Assembly (NCBI RefSeq): GCF_001640805.2
Contig: NC_066838.1
Location: 12,301,132-12,365,131 of the forward strand
Length of the DNA stretch: 64,000 nucleotides
DNA from: Lates calcarifer
Lineage: Eukaryota > Chordata > Actinopteri > Centropomidae
Reading direction: 5' to 3'
Shown: positions 1 to 13,746 of the stretch, one piece after another
Numbering within the stretch: the stretch's first letter is position 1
Layout of the letters: every line of letters begins with the position of its first letter
Notes under the pieces: generated by a model
Databases searched by the model: none
Seen by the model: only the letters and a program-made list of their open reading frames with translations
Told to the model about the DNA's origin: nothing
Translations under genes and position numbers: made by a program

Positions 1-90
1 GCCAAACAGAGACATAACAACCACAGTAAGAACAGAAGCCATTGTGCAAGCACTCCACATTGTTTATGCGCTGTGTTTCCTGTCACTCAC

Positions 91-1883
<1,793 letters not shown>

Positions 1884-2085
1884 GATGAGACCTACTGTGG
1901 ATTGCTGCAAAATGTAACAAAAAAAAAACCCTGCTCAGCAGTGAACAAGTGCTCAGCCAAAAGTATTCAAAAAGCTTCTCCACTGAAGATCAACAGTGTT
2001 TCTTCCTCAGTGCCGGCTTCCCTCTGTTTTGACTGGTGGCTCCTGTTGTTGTCTCTCTCCTTTGTGCCCTTGGTTGTGGACCTTG

Positions 2086-2093
2086 TATTTATG
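2086..2093 (-). promoter_or_regulatory. mmp9: TATA-like box of mmp9
   Basis: The minus strand reads CATAAATA here, about 200 bp upstream of the mmp9 start codon. A TATA element is expected for the inducible MMP9 family. It would place transcription start near 2055-2065 and give a leader of roughly 175 nt, longer than the short leader of the human gene, so a nearer start site is not excluded. Confidence 0.5.
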
Positions 2094-2105
2094 TAGAGTA
2101 ACTTC

Positions 2106-2112
2106 TTAGTCA
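2106..2112 (-). promoter_or_regulatory. mmp9: AP-1-like site in the mmp9 promoter
   Basis: TGACTAA on the minus strand (TTAGTCA on plus) is a known functional AP-1 variant, one base from TGAGTCA. It lies 13 bp upstream of the TATA-like box. MMP promoters typically have a proximal AP-1 site in this position. A GT-box-like stretch, GTGGGTGGGGACGAGG on the minus strand, follows immediately upstream at about 2118-2133. Confidence 0.5.
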
Positions 2113-2190
2113 CTTAACCTCGTCCCCACCCACTGCCAACCTCAAACCTCCCACCTACATCTTGACAGACTGTCTTGTTGAATGAACATG

Positions 2191-2200
2191 GGGAATTTCC
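2191..2200 (-). promoter_or_regulatory. mmp9: NF-kappaB site upstream of mmp9
   Basis: GGGAATTTCC on the plus strand is a full match to the GGGRNNYYCC kappaB consensus. It lies about 100 bp upstream of the TATA-like box and 80 bp upstream of the AP-1-like site. Cytokine induction of mammalian MMP9 needs a kappaB site together with AP-1, so the combination suggests conserved inflammatory control. Binding itself is inferred. Confidence 0.55.
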
Positions 2201-2205
2201 AAAAT

Positions 2206-4091
2206 ATCCACATTTAGCATCACCTAACAGCTGATGAGTGGTTAACTAATTGTTCCTTTTTGGACAATTTTCAAGCAAAAAGGGCGTGGTCTTGGGTAAA
2301 CAATGGTAGCGGTGAATAAGACCAATTATGGCAAATTATTATGGTTGCATTCATGTCATGTTAATAAAATAATGCATGCTGCCTGAAAAATCTCACACAA
2401 ATTATTAACCAAATGACAAATTACTATAAGCTCTTTAAGTTGCTATTATCTTGTAAATTTACATAATAAAAACTGGAATAAAAAACTTTCAGGAAATAAC
2501 CTAAAGAGAACTCAAAGAGCTCAGTGCACATTGTCGTTATTCTTTAATTCATTGCAGAAGTGTTCTTGCACATGTTTTTGTATTTCTACCTGCATAGAAC
2601 ACACACATCATGCGACTACCCAGACACTTCTGTTATTTCTATGCTCAAAGTAGTGATATAAAAAAAAGTTTGGTTCCGCTTTTTTCATAAATAGAAATTT
2701 CCTCTTTATCTAAAGTTAGTTTCTGAATACAATGTCAAATTAGGTCAAGCAAAAAGAAATATAGGGAAAAAAACCACACTGCTGTTTTTATTTTCTAAGG
2801 TGGTAAAACTAATTATCTGTATTTCTTGAGTTCATTGTTTTAAGATTTTAATGATGAATGACTAAGTGGTGGCAGAAATTCCCATGCGTTCAGATTAAAT
2901 TCTTGGCAGGATTTTTGGGAACTACCTGCTTCATCATCATTTCACATTGTTGCTGATGCAACGTCTGCACTGGCATCACTCCCCAAATGACCCAATCCAT
3001 TAGCAGTAATATCTTAGCAATGTCTCATTTTGTAATGACTTGTTAATTGTTTGGTAATGAGTAACAAAAAGCCTGTTTTCCCTACAGAGGATCTTACTTC
3101 AACTACTTCTACTAAACTACTTCTACTTCTATTTCTCCTGCACATCAAAAGAACAACTTGTGTGTCGGCCGATCTGTAATCTTGAGAATACCAAATATGT
3201 GCAGTGGAGTGTGCGAATGCTGGCTGTATGTTGATATTTTAGGGTAAGTGAGAACCAAGGTGTTGTGGGGAAGGATGTGTCTCAGCCAGCTTATCATTAC
3301 TCACTGTGTTCCCACGTAAATTGCCAGAGCTGCAGATGAGGGCATTACTTAGTTCCTCCACTGCATTTTCAGATGCACATAAATAAACAATTCTTTTAAA
3401 CTGATAAGTCAGAATACTCCATGTAAAATAGAGACACCTCACCTCCCCTGCAGAATAATGGTTTTCAAAATCACACAAGTGTGTGCAGCTGAGACAGACA
3501 TACCTTATTTGGATAATTCTAATGAATTAAATGCACATCTCATGTCTTACACATTTTCCGGTGACTTACCTTTTATGGTAAACGTTCCAACTTTGTACCA
3601 AAGACGAAATTGTGTGAAATTTTGTACCTGTGGTTTGTTCATATTTGGATTTATGGTTTCCTGATGTGGTTGATGCATCACACATTTTGACATTTGTGTC
3701 ATTCACACCCTGTTTGCTAACTTACAGTTGACGTATCTAAGAAATGTTGCCATTTTCTCAGTAAACACTTCTGCTTTGTTGTAATGTTGTGTTGTTGTAA
3801 TGATGTCTTTAATGTTTTTCATGATTTAAAACATTGGCTCAGCCAAGTTGCAGCCGTGGGAATATATATTTTGCATAGATGGATCAATGTAAGTCCCCAG
3901 TGCTGATAGCACATATATTTTTCCATATTTTGACGATACTAACAGGTTAAAACACAAGAGGGATTCAAAATGTTAATTACCTTCATTGTATAATGCCTTT
4001 TGCCCTTTGCTGACTCTCATTTTATATGCACATTATTTACATGATCAAGTACAAGTACAACATATTGTTCCTGGAAAATAGTAAATGTATA
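2206..4091. other. Intergenic DNA upstream of mmp9
   Basis: AT-rich non-coding sequence. No ORF with splice sites or protein resemblance was recognised on either strand. Distal mmp9 enhancers could lie here, but nothing in the sequence marks one. Confidence 0.5.
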
Positions 4092-4109
4092 ACATACATA
4101 CACACACAC

Positions 4110-4153
<44 letters not shown>
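4092..4153. repeat. Microsatellite (CA)n interrupted by a (CG)n block
   Basis: An unbroken alternating purine-pyrimidine run of 62 bp, mostly CA, with a CGCGCGCGC block at 4117-4125. Confidence 0.95.
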
Positions 4154-6594
4154 CAGCTACAGTGTACTTAAATTTTACACATTTATATACTACACATATT
4201 TTTGGGCTGAAGGATTATGTTTCATTCAGACTAAAACAGGTCTATCCAGCTTCAAATTGAATGCTCAACACAACACACACAAGCACAAGGTTTTTTCTGT
4301 TTATATGTGTCTCCTCAGCAGATCCCCAGGCCTCCTTTGAAAACATCTGCCACTGATTTTACATGGCGTCACAGCCTTAATGAATATGGCTCCATGTATT
4401 TTAACAAATGCCACATTTCATTTGGTTTCGCCACTTTGCTCCCAAAAAGACGTCTGGCACAGAACCTCGAAAAATACGCATTTTTTGTGTGGCATTCTTC
4501 CCAAAATTTCCCTCAATCACAACACAGGCTGTTGGCACACACCACGCAGCTATATGAGGAGGTGGCCAACTGCGTCATCAGAGAGCTGGATAATATCATA
4601 GTAGAGCAGCGAGACCCTCATTGTTTACGTGGGCAGGATTAGTTCAACTGTGTAACAACAGCCGTGTAAGACAGAAAAGTCGTCATTTCTCCTGGGGCTA
4701 CCAAAATACAGGGAGACACAGAATACTACAAAACACTACTGCATATCACAGACATGGTCTGAATGTTGGCATTTTAAGGTCAGTAACTGCTCAGGGTGAA
4801 AACTGTGATTATGTGTGGAGCATAGCTTTACATATGAAGTCATGTATTCCTTCCAAAACCCAGTGTATTTCATGCCCTGATTTTCTTTAACTGTCCTAGA
4901 TTTTTCGGTGTTTACAGTCCAGCGCTGTACTGCAAGTTTTGCAACTCTGTCCTTAATTGTGACATGCCCTGTTTAGTTTTAAAGCTGGCTTGTTAAAGCA
5001 AACTGTTTACATCTTATGGTATGTTTCTAGCAGGCAGTTATAAATGCAAAGATCACTTCCTGTCTGCCACAGTTGATGTGGTTCCTTGGCCAGCTTCCTT
5101 GTTCAGCTGTGTCGTGTTTTATGACGACTGGTTTGTTGACTCTGCGGTGGGACACGGAGACTGTGCAACAGCGCAGTACCGTCCGTGTTTGATGTGGAGG
5201 AAACGTTACCCCATCACCAGGTACTTTACCCAGTCCTGCTGAGTCTGCCAGGCCTTGCAGTTATTCTGGGAGTAGTTTTGTTTTTATACCCCACTAAACT
5301 CCCATAACAGTTTACTTTGGCTTTTGCCTCTGTGTTTCCTTTGTTTTATTTTTAATCGTTCTATGTTGTTCACTTCATTATTACAATAACAATGAATTGT
5401 AAACAGCGATGAACAGCATGTGTGATGTACTGTCTCTGGATATTTATAGCCCTTTCTAATTAGTGAAGATACTATGCATGCTTGTGGGTGAAAATGGCTA
5501 ACAAGGAGCACAACAAACAAAACAAGTGACACAACCAAAACAAAAGCTGATCAAAACAGGCAATTGCCGGGGCGGAGACCATGTTGTGCCCTCCAAGCCC
5601 ACAAGTGTCACTCATACAGCAGCTTGTCTGTAATGAGTCATATGTCAGCATGCTCAGTTTGACAGAAACAATTCCACGAACAAACTTTAAAAAGTTGCCA
5701 TAAAGTTGTGTACAGTTGTCTGAATGGGACTGTAGGAGCATGAGAGGACACAGGTTTGACTCATTCCTCCCCGGAGCTGACATGAGTGTTACTTCTGCTT
5801 CACCAAACATTAGATCAAAATCTAGACTATTACTCACCTTTGGGATTATTTCTTGCTAAACACTTGTTCACACAATATTTTTGCATAACTAATAAACTTC
5901 TATAAAGGTACAGAGAGAGAAAAGATGGATTCAAATAACACAAATAACACAAAAATATAACCATTTTCAACATTTTTAGATGCATTATAGCACTTCCAGA
6001 TCCCGAAAGGGCAATAATACCGTTAATAACAATCCTAATAGTGTTATCTAATAGTGTGTCATCCTGTGACACACTACACCCAAGATGAAGAGTATAAAAT
6101 AGCAGGTTAGGTTAAAGTAGGTCATTCTGAGATGACTTCTGATTCTGTGACACAACAAAATACAGATAATAGCTGTGTTGATGTGATACTCTTGAAACCT
6201 TGAATCGGTCATCTGGTTCACATTAGCAACAATGATGACTTTTCTTAATCTGATGTGGGAGAAGCTGGAGTTCCACCACACTGCCAGGGATGAAAGCGCA
6301 GTACCAGGTCAACTTGATCAAAGTTGGTCCAAAAAAGCATGTCATATAAACCATTTTTGCTTATCACTGTTTTCTTTCCAATTGCTCTGGCACTAATTGT
6401 TTGGTTGCAACCACAGCCCAGAACTGCACACTTCCTCTGCTTCCACTCAGGTACTCTACAGGATTAGCACACAAGCTGATGATTAAAACAGGATATGACA
6501 GACAGTCCTTAAACCAAAGGGATGCATGTAAACTAATGTTTTGCAATGACTTGGTGTAGATCATCTTAGTTGTGAAATTATCAAGACAGTAAAT

Positions 6595-6600
<6 letters not shown>
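4154..6600. other. Intergenic DNA, nothing recognised
   Basis: No gene, RNA gene or repeat family could be supported. Short open frames here have no domain resemblance and no convincing splice sites. Confidence 0.5.
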
Positions 6601-6645
<45 letters not shown>

Positions 6646-6700
6646 GTGTGTGTGTGTATATATATATATATATACATATGTGTGTGTGTGTGTGTGTGTG
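6601..6700. repeat. Compound microsatellite (TA)n/(TG)n
   Basis: Twenty TA units at 6601-6640 are followed by CATATG, a TG block, a second TA block, CATATG again, and a longer TG block to 6700. The internal repetition of the CATATG-(TG)n module suggests duplication within the array. Confidence 0.95.
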
Positions 6701-6721
6701 TTTTTGTTTGTTTGTTTTTGC

Positions 6722-6866
6722 ATTTTCTCTCTTCATTAGTGACAGTACAGAGAAGGAAGAAAATGGTGGAAGTTAGAGATGGGGAACGACACGAGTTTTC
6801 CGGCTGGAAGTGAACCACGGACGCTGCGGTTCATCGTCGGCGCCTTAACCCTGAGGCCGCCCCAGG
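6722..6866 (-). mobile_element. tRNA-derived SINE copy
   Basis: Read on the minus strand, the head resembles a tRNA (Leu-like). A box-A-like GGCCTCAGGGTTAAGGCGCC covers about 6839-6858, and a box-B-like GGTTCACTTCC lies at 6806-6816. The body then contains CGTGTCGTTCCCCATCTCT and a tail resembling CTGTCACTAAT. This is the layout of a common teleost SINE, and the same tail style recurs at 11384-11470. The element abuts the TG microsatellite at its 3' side. The internal promoter is diverged, so it is probably inactive. Confidence 0.65.
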
Positions 6867-8683
6867 GAGATATAATCTTAAGCAATACTGTAGACAATTT
6901 GTATGAGTTCATATAATTATATAATATCAGTAAAAAGCAGCAGGCGGGTTTGGCTGACAGCCATGCAAGAGGGTAGAGTACGTCAACTGAGGCGTGGGCT
7001 GCCAGCACAGAACGAGTCCAGGCAGGCAGAGTTGTGCTGACTTTATGGACAGCCATCCTCACCACCACTGTTAAAAGCTAATTACTGTAAGTCATAAGCA
7101 GTGGCCTTTATGGGCGTTCCATCCTCTGCCATCCAAAGCACAGCCACAGGGTGTCACTCCCTGGGCCACGATGTGAGCTCTGATTACACCAAACATTATT
7201 ATTGCTTATTTAACTCCATTTGGAGCAACGCCTCCATAACTCTTTTAAAGAGTTGTTTTCAAAATCTGCCATGAGAAACAGAGGGCCTGTAAACCAAAAC
7301 AAAAAAATACTTTGTTACAGATAACATTGTGCTGTCATCCAAACAAAGTGTATAACAAGGAGGTCATGTATGGTGAGGTCCATTCAACAGGTTTTTAAAA
7401 TCACTGACTCAGGAAATGGGAAGAGGTTGGGAATTTACCCTTCTTGATAAAGGACAAGCAGCTGATAGCGGGCGGGAAGTGAGTCAGGCTCAGCACTTCA
7501 GCTGCCTCTGCACACTTTGGCTCAGACTTGTTGAGGCAGGCAGTTATTCTCCCTTTTGATGTGTGTTTGCTGGGGTTTAAACTCAGCGTAACTGCATGTG
7601 GGATTGCAGAGGTTTGAACTCACATGGCCTAAAATAAATGCAACATTTCCCTCCAGGACAAAAACCTAGATTGTTGCGCAAACACTGTGTCATTTTCCTG
7701 TAATGCAGCAAAACAACTTGAACCCTGACATTACTGTTCGTGGTTATACATCTGCTGATGACTCTGCCTGTGTCACAGCAGCAGGCGGCGATACATCCAG
7801 CAAAACATTATCTCAAGCATAGCATTTTTCCATAAGCAACCTGTTTTAAAAGGCTGGTGTAAAGCAATGAATACAATCCGGACCTCATAGTCTTTTTTTA
7901 TCCTGTACAGTATACTGACATTCATAAGCGGGTCCCTTGACAACAGGAACAACATTCTGGGTACAGAGGCAGCATGTGCGGGATCTTATATGGATGTGGG
8001 AACATTTTCTGGATCATACTTTTAGGATCTCTCTGAACTTCAAACAACTGTTTCATGCTCACAAAATCTACAATGATAAAAAAAAAGTTTGTTTGAGATA
8101 AAAATAGACGATAAACTGTCTTGGAAATTCTACTGTGCATTTTTTTGAAGTGCAAATCCTTGTTTTAGTTTTTGCTCTGCTGAACTGTGTAACGCACATC
8201 CAACTTAAGCACGCGGCCCTACATACTGAACAGTGGTGCTGGTATGTGGAGGTCAAATCTGCACTGTGGTGCTGCCATTATAGAGGAAAATGACTATATG
8301 AAATTTATAATCTGGTGGATTCAGTTTCTATCTGAGCACAGTATATCATGTGGCTGAATTTGTCATTATGTGCAACAGTGCACTGAATCATGCGTTTTTT
8401 TGTTTTAATTACTTTTATTCCCATTCCAAGATCTAATTCTAGATATGTCTTGGGGATATTAATTAATTTTTCTTCAAGGAGCCAAGCAGGTCTTTGGAAC
8501 TACCATCAGAAGATTTTAGATAAAAGTCTATGGACGCTGAACTGGCCATCAGGACCTGTGGGAGAAGCTTAATGAAGGAACCCAGATGTGACCTTGGTGC
8601 CCTCCCTCAGAGAGCCAGATCTACAGTGAGTCCTCCAGGCACTGCTAAATTTTAATCACACATAGAGCCAAAAATAATCTTTA
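6867..8683. other. Intergenic DNA, nothing recognised
   Basis: Unique-looking AT-rich sequence without a supported gene. A weak CTCF-like stretch (CAGCAGGCGGCGATA) is present near 7780 but misses the usual core. Confidence 0.45.
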
Positions 8684-8697
8684 CCAGCAGGCGGCGC
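8684..8697 (+). promoter_or_regulatory. CTCF-like motif, forward orientation
   Basis: CCAGCAGGCGGCGC matches the CTCF core (CCASYAGRKGGCRS) at 13 of 14 positions. It is isolated in intergenic DNA between mmp9 and adora1, so an insulator role is inference from the motif alone. Confidence 0.45.
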
Positions 8698-11339
8698 TCT
8701 GTTACAAGGACAGTCAATGAGGCCAAAAGAGAAAAAAATAAAAAATAGAGCTATGGTACTGAGAATTAGTGTCAGGAAGAAAATGCAGCATCAAGCTTTA
8801 ACAGCCACATACTGTATATGGAAAATCTCTCATTTACCCAAGGCAGTGAATTATGCTGCTAACAAAGCAGAAAACCATCACTGCTGGATCTGCCCCATAA
8901 AACTTCCTTTTGAATGAAATCCTGTGAACCATTTATTGCATCTTCTCTTTAGTCAGGGTTCACATATGAGGCAATTTTCTCTGCATTTTACAAGCTTGCT
9001 TCAAGGCTGATCTTTCAAAATACCTCCTGAGGCAGAGATTTGATAAAAAAAGGGAGCTAAAATATTGATGTTGTTCTAATTTTGTAAGCCTGTTTGGTGA
9101 ATAATTGATTGTTAGGGGAAATGAGTTTGTTTTCTTTGCAGCGCCCTAATGCTGATTTATTGAAGGGTTTTCACACATGCTGTGAGACTTTATTGCTATT
9201 TCTGAGAGGTCCAGTGAGTGGGAAGAACCAGTATCTAAAGGACTGTGAAAGACAATTGATTGCACAGTTTAGTTTTTCATCACCTTTAGGTAAAATTCAC
9301 AGCTTAAGATGATGGCAGCTAATCAGCTTTGTATAATTGCTTGGTTATATCTCAACTGTTTATCTAAGAGGTGTTGCATATCATTACATCTTATCAGGCC
9401 GTGTTCGGTTGTTACTGGATGCAAATTTTCCATCTGCTGTAAATTTGCATCCACTCTTTTAAAAAAAAATTCTCATTTTTATGCTTATTATTTTAGATGC
9501 AGCCTCTCGTTAGCTCCAATGCCAACTGGAAATTGATGTTGCCACATTGCTGTGTCATAACACAGAGAAGTCTGACACAGATGCTCTTACAGCACAATTG
9601 GTGGCCTTGTTTTTATGACTGATTGCTTTTCTGTGAACTCATGTGTGCAAAACAATGTAAACAGCAGCCCGCTGTTTTTGAAGGCAGATATTCCTCCATG
9701 TTTCACTGTATAACACCATCATACTGTGGATGCTGGTGTGACCTATAGTGTTTCTCCCACATAGGTGTTATCTTTCTCCCAGCCTTTAAAAGTCTGTGTT
9801 AGAGGCGTGTTACAGCTGTTCTCTGAGACAGATGTTGCAATGGTATATAAAGTGTTCTGACAAGAGGCCTTGTTTCCCATCATGCAGCAGCGGCACCGGG
9901 GGCACAACACTCTCGCTTATTCATGACGCCTGATCAGAGCCCAGGTAGATCAAACCGTTCCTCCATTTTTAATGAAAAAAAAAGCCCTTCACTGGGACAT
10001 AAATATCCCGCCATTCATTTTCCTCTCAGCCTGCCTTCATGAAGGTACAGATAGTCACTGGGGAGTTGAGCAGTATTTGTCAGTTAGAGCTTTGGCTAAA
10101 GTACAAAGCAACATACTGACCTGCAACATACTTGACACAAATCATCTAGAGGAAACATCGAACTATCCAAACAGGTGAATTTCAACAAAGAAGACAAAGG
10201 CAGGCACAGACGTGTTAGAGGTCACTGGCACTCTTGTTATTGCAGTACTCATTCCAAACACATCATTACATCAACTCACAATTCTCACACATTCTTGGGG
10301 ATTTCCCTTGCAAATGTGCACCGAATCATTTACTGCAGCTAATGAGCAAATGTTGCTTCCATAAAGTCAGAGTTTGCTATACCCTGAACCTGAGTTGTTT
10401 GTACTGGAGAATGTGAGTATGAAGTGATGTAAAGAGAGGCTCCTCTCCTTCCCTCAGGATCTGCGGTAACAGCCACATTAGCCCCAAGGACGGTGGGTCA
10501 CTGCAGGGAAAGGTCACCTCTGCTGTTCTATTAGAAATACACAGCTCTGGTATTTCCTTTCCACTTATTTGTAGTTCTTATCTGAAGTCTCCTTCTATTT
10601 GATATTCAATCCTGCCCTGAAACTCAGCATCATTGTCCAGGAAACCAAGCCAATATGATAAGAATAGCCCCACAGAGTGAATTATTAGTGATATACTGTA
10701 TGTAAAACATTCCTACAGTTGAACCAGATTATTGATTTGTTTAGCCTTGTGGTCAGCATTATATTGTATAAGAGTGTGCACATATTCGGTATATTTTTTG
10801 CAGTATGGTTTCTGGACATGTTGTATCTGAAAGAGGCGACTGAAGAGAATCAGTCAACAGCTTGAGACATGGAGACCTCACAGACACAGCAAGAGTGAGC
10901 AGGCCTCACTCGGATAATGTGGTTTTTCCAGGAACATCAGACGTCACCAGATATCAAAGGAATTCACATACAGAGGAGAGAAATGGGCTGTCAGAGCTGT
11001 GACAACTCTTGACTGTTATCTAAGAGCCCCTCGCTGCATTATTGCACCGTGGTAATGAGAATTCTGACAGCGCTGCTGAGCTGCAGCAAGGTACCAGTGG
11101 AAAGTTGAGACATCCAGGGCTTAAAGTGTTGATTGTAGAAATGAGGAAGTGCTGAGTCATTGAGAGGACTGAATAAGTAGAAAAGAACCCATATATGGTT
11201 CTTAAAAAAATAAAAAATAAATCACGCAATGGGTGGGAGGGTGGTTGTATGAGTGAAGCCTCAGTTAACATACAGGAAGTGCTGCTTTTATGTGAGGAAG
11301 GAACAGACTGATAAGGGCTATTAGCGCCTATCGTTACAC

Positions 11340-11346
<7 letters not shown>
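8698..11346. other. Intergenic DNA, nothing recognised
   Basis: No coding exon, RNA gene or repeat family recognised on either strand. Confidence 0.45.

Positions 11347-11371
<25 letters not shown>
11347..11371. repeat. Poly(T) tract of 25 bases
   Basis: Uninterrupted T25. It lies 13 bp upstream of the SINE-like fragment at 11384-11470. Confidence 0.95.
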
Positions 11372-11383
11372 GCACACCACATT

Positions 11384-11470
11384 CGCACACCCAGCTGAGG
11401 GACATTTGTTGCATGTCATGCATCTCTCTCTCACAATGTTTTCTGTCTGTGTCTTCACTAATAGTCAAAT
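11384..11470 (+). mobile_element. SINE 3' fragment, same family as 6722-6866
   Basis: CACCCAGCTGAGGGACAT, then TTGTTGCATGTCATGCATC, a run of TCTC, TTTTCTGTCTGTG and TTCACTAATAG follow the same order as the body and tail of the SINE at 6722-6866 in the opposite orientation. The tRNA-like head is missing, so this is a 5'-truncated copy. Confidence 0.5.
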
Positions 11471-13606
11471 AATAGTAAACCAGAAAACCAAAACAATGAG
11501 CTGAGAGGATTTGCTGATTCATTAATTCTAATCGCCACTTTCATACACGAGCAGTCCTATGATTAATTGTTGTGACATAAAAAAATAGTTATTGTAGTCA
11601 CAATGAGTGCACTACAAATTTGTATTTGACTTTGCATGTCTCCCAGAAATTATGTTTATATATCATCAAATTGGTTTTCCAGTTACGTTGTACTGAGAAC
11701 CACTATGTTCACTATGAAGCAACGGTTTTTGAGTCACTGCAGGGAGGTGGTCAGAGCGGAAAACACAGGACACAGGAGACTGGGATTCTCCCTGTCTGTG
11801 GTTATGTTTAGTATGTTTAGGCAGCGAGTTTAGGTTATGGAAACTTTGTGATTTCGGTTACCTTTTGATAAACACATCTCATACTGAAAGTCACTGCAGA
11901 CCTTTTCTGTGTTAAACCAGGCGAGGATCTTTCCCAAACCTTAATGAAGTGCTGTGAGTAACTATAGCCATGAAAAAGTTTCATAATGTTGTAGTCATTA
12001 TGAGCAATTACTGTAGTGCAAGACTGGATGATTTGGAAGTGGGCATCTAATTATCAGAACAGAAAACATAATCTGGTTAGCATTATGTTTCCTTCAAAAC
12101 ATTGCTGTTGCAAATGAGTTGTATATAGACATTATTTCTGGGAGAGAGGGTTGGACTGTGTGCTCAGTTGTCACTTTTTTTCCAGAAGTCATTCATCAAG
12201 CTAGGAAATAACATAAAACAATAGTATCACAAATATGTATATTCCACTGTTCTATTGGAATAAAAATTGAAAACCTAACCTATAAATAGCATTACCTATA
12301 GAAAGCACATAATTATTAAACATTTATTCATTCGATTTTTTTCCTCAAATGTGTGTTATGTACAGTCCACCTGGTCTATACATTTAGACAAAACAAGATA
12401 CAGGTGGTGTGGATTGCATTAAGCTTGACACCGTCATTTCAGCCAGTGTTCATTGCTTGTTCCTGACGGGAAGATGTCTGTCAAGACAGCATGAGAAAAT
12501 GTCTTAACTTTACGTAAGAGATTGTCACCCACTTAGGAGAGCATCGGTGAATTGTCTTAGCCAGAGCTCAGAGTCTTCACAAGAGACAAAACAAAATTAC
12601 TTTACATTCTCATACAGTGTTTTTTATGTCAGTGGCACTGAACATAGTTTAATTACTGAGCTATAGATGCCCCAGTTTGGCATTATGCAAAATGTTGAGC
12701 TTACAGTGTAGTAAAGGTACTCACAATCTTCAGGTTGTCTATTCTAATCCATTTCATACTAGTTAAAATATTGAATAAGGCCATGAAAGCCACTGTCTGT
12801 AGTGGTAAGTTGCGATAAGGATATTACCAGTCCATGTAAGGGAAAAAAAGGAAAATCCCACTCTCACCACCAGCTGGCATGGAGGCTGGATAAACATGAG
12901 CTTTAAGTGCATCTTGGCTCTCTCCCCCGTGGCTAGCTTTCATCCTGCAGACACGAGTCTCCTGCATGCAGTTTCTAAAAGGTTAAAGCCTCCAATTCCC
13001 TCCAGCTGTTTGCGTCTTATCCCTGTCCATCTCCTTTGTAATGGATCAGTGCTGCTGGATCACTGAGGGACTCAGCTCCAGTGGAGAAGAGTTAGGGGAT
13101 TACAAAACTCTTCCATCAGCACACACCTCCTCGCTGCAAATGTCTCCCGTAGTGCTAGTTGCTCTGCCACTGTTGTGCGATTAAGACCCTGAAGAAGAGA
13201 TGAGTGTTCACAGCTGTGCTGATGTAGTCTCTTATTTACATTATCATTACATTCATATTCTTCAGCCACTGTCATTTAAAACATACACACAGTATTACAG
13301 AAGTAAGATTAACCTGCTCTACTGAACGTATAAATGTTCACTTTATAGCAAGGTTTAATATTTGATAATCTGATACTGACCAACCACAATGACTTATATT
13401 GCACATTTTGTAATTTTCACACCAACTGTTTCACCATAATGTACGAAATCGTTAAAGCTTAATGTCTTCAGTCTGTTACTAAGATAGACACAGTCGCCTT
13501 CAAAACGACTTCCATTATTGCAAGTTTATAGATACCCTTTTTTCTTCTCTGACCAAACTTTCAGTTAATCCACTCCTCCTGAGTTAAGATAAATTATCTT
13601 CCATTA
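11471..13606. other. 3' flank of adora1, nothing recognised
   Basis: AT-rich sequence downstream of the receptor gene. Part of it may be transcribed if a distal poly(A) site is used. No coding exon was recognised. Confidence 0.45.
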
Positions 13607-13612
13607 TTTATT
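13607..13612 (-). terminator. adora1: Candidate poly(A) signal of adora1
   Basis: AATAAA on the minus strand, about 135 bp beyond the receptor stop codon. It is the nearest canonical signal and would give a short 3' UTR. Further signals exist downstream, and none can be confirmed from sequence alone. Confidence 0.4.
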
Positions 13613-13746
13613 ATCCATGTCACTTCAGCCACTACAGCCTTGATGCATTTCATACTCCTCATTAGACTACATTTAAATGAGAAGACAGCCAGTGCTTGTG
13701 CACTGATCATTATTTTCCCAGCCTGCTATCTGCGCCATTCCTCGGC

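Noticed and set aside
1884..1910. Upstream extension of the mmp9 frame by nine codons
   Set aside because: The extension has no ATG at its start. The ATG at 1881-1883 directly precedes a good signal peptide and fits the family start.
4026..4340. Open frame through the CA microsatellite
   Set aside because: It is a translation of the dinucleotide repeat (Thr-His) with no coding features.
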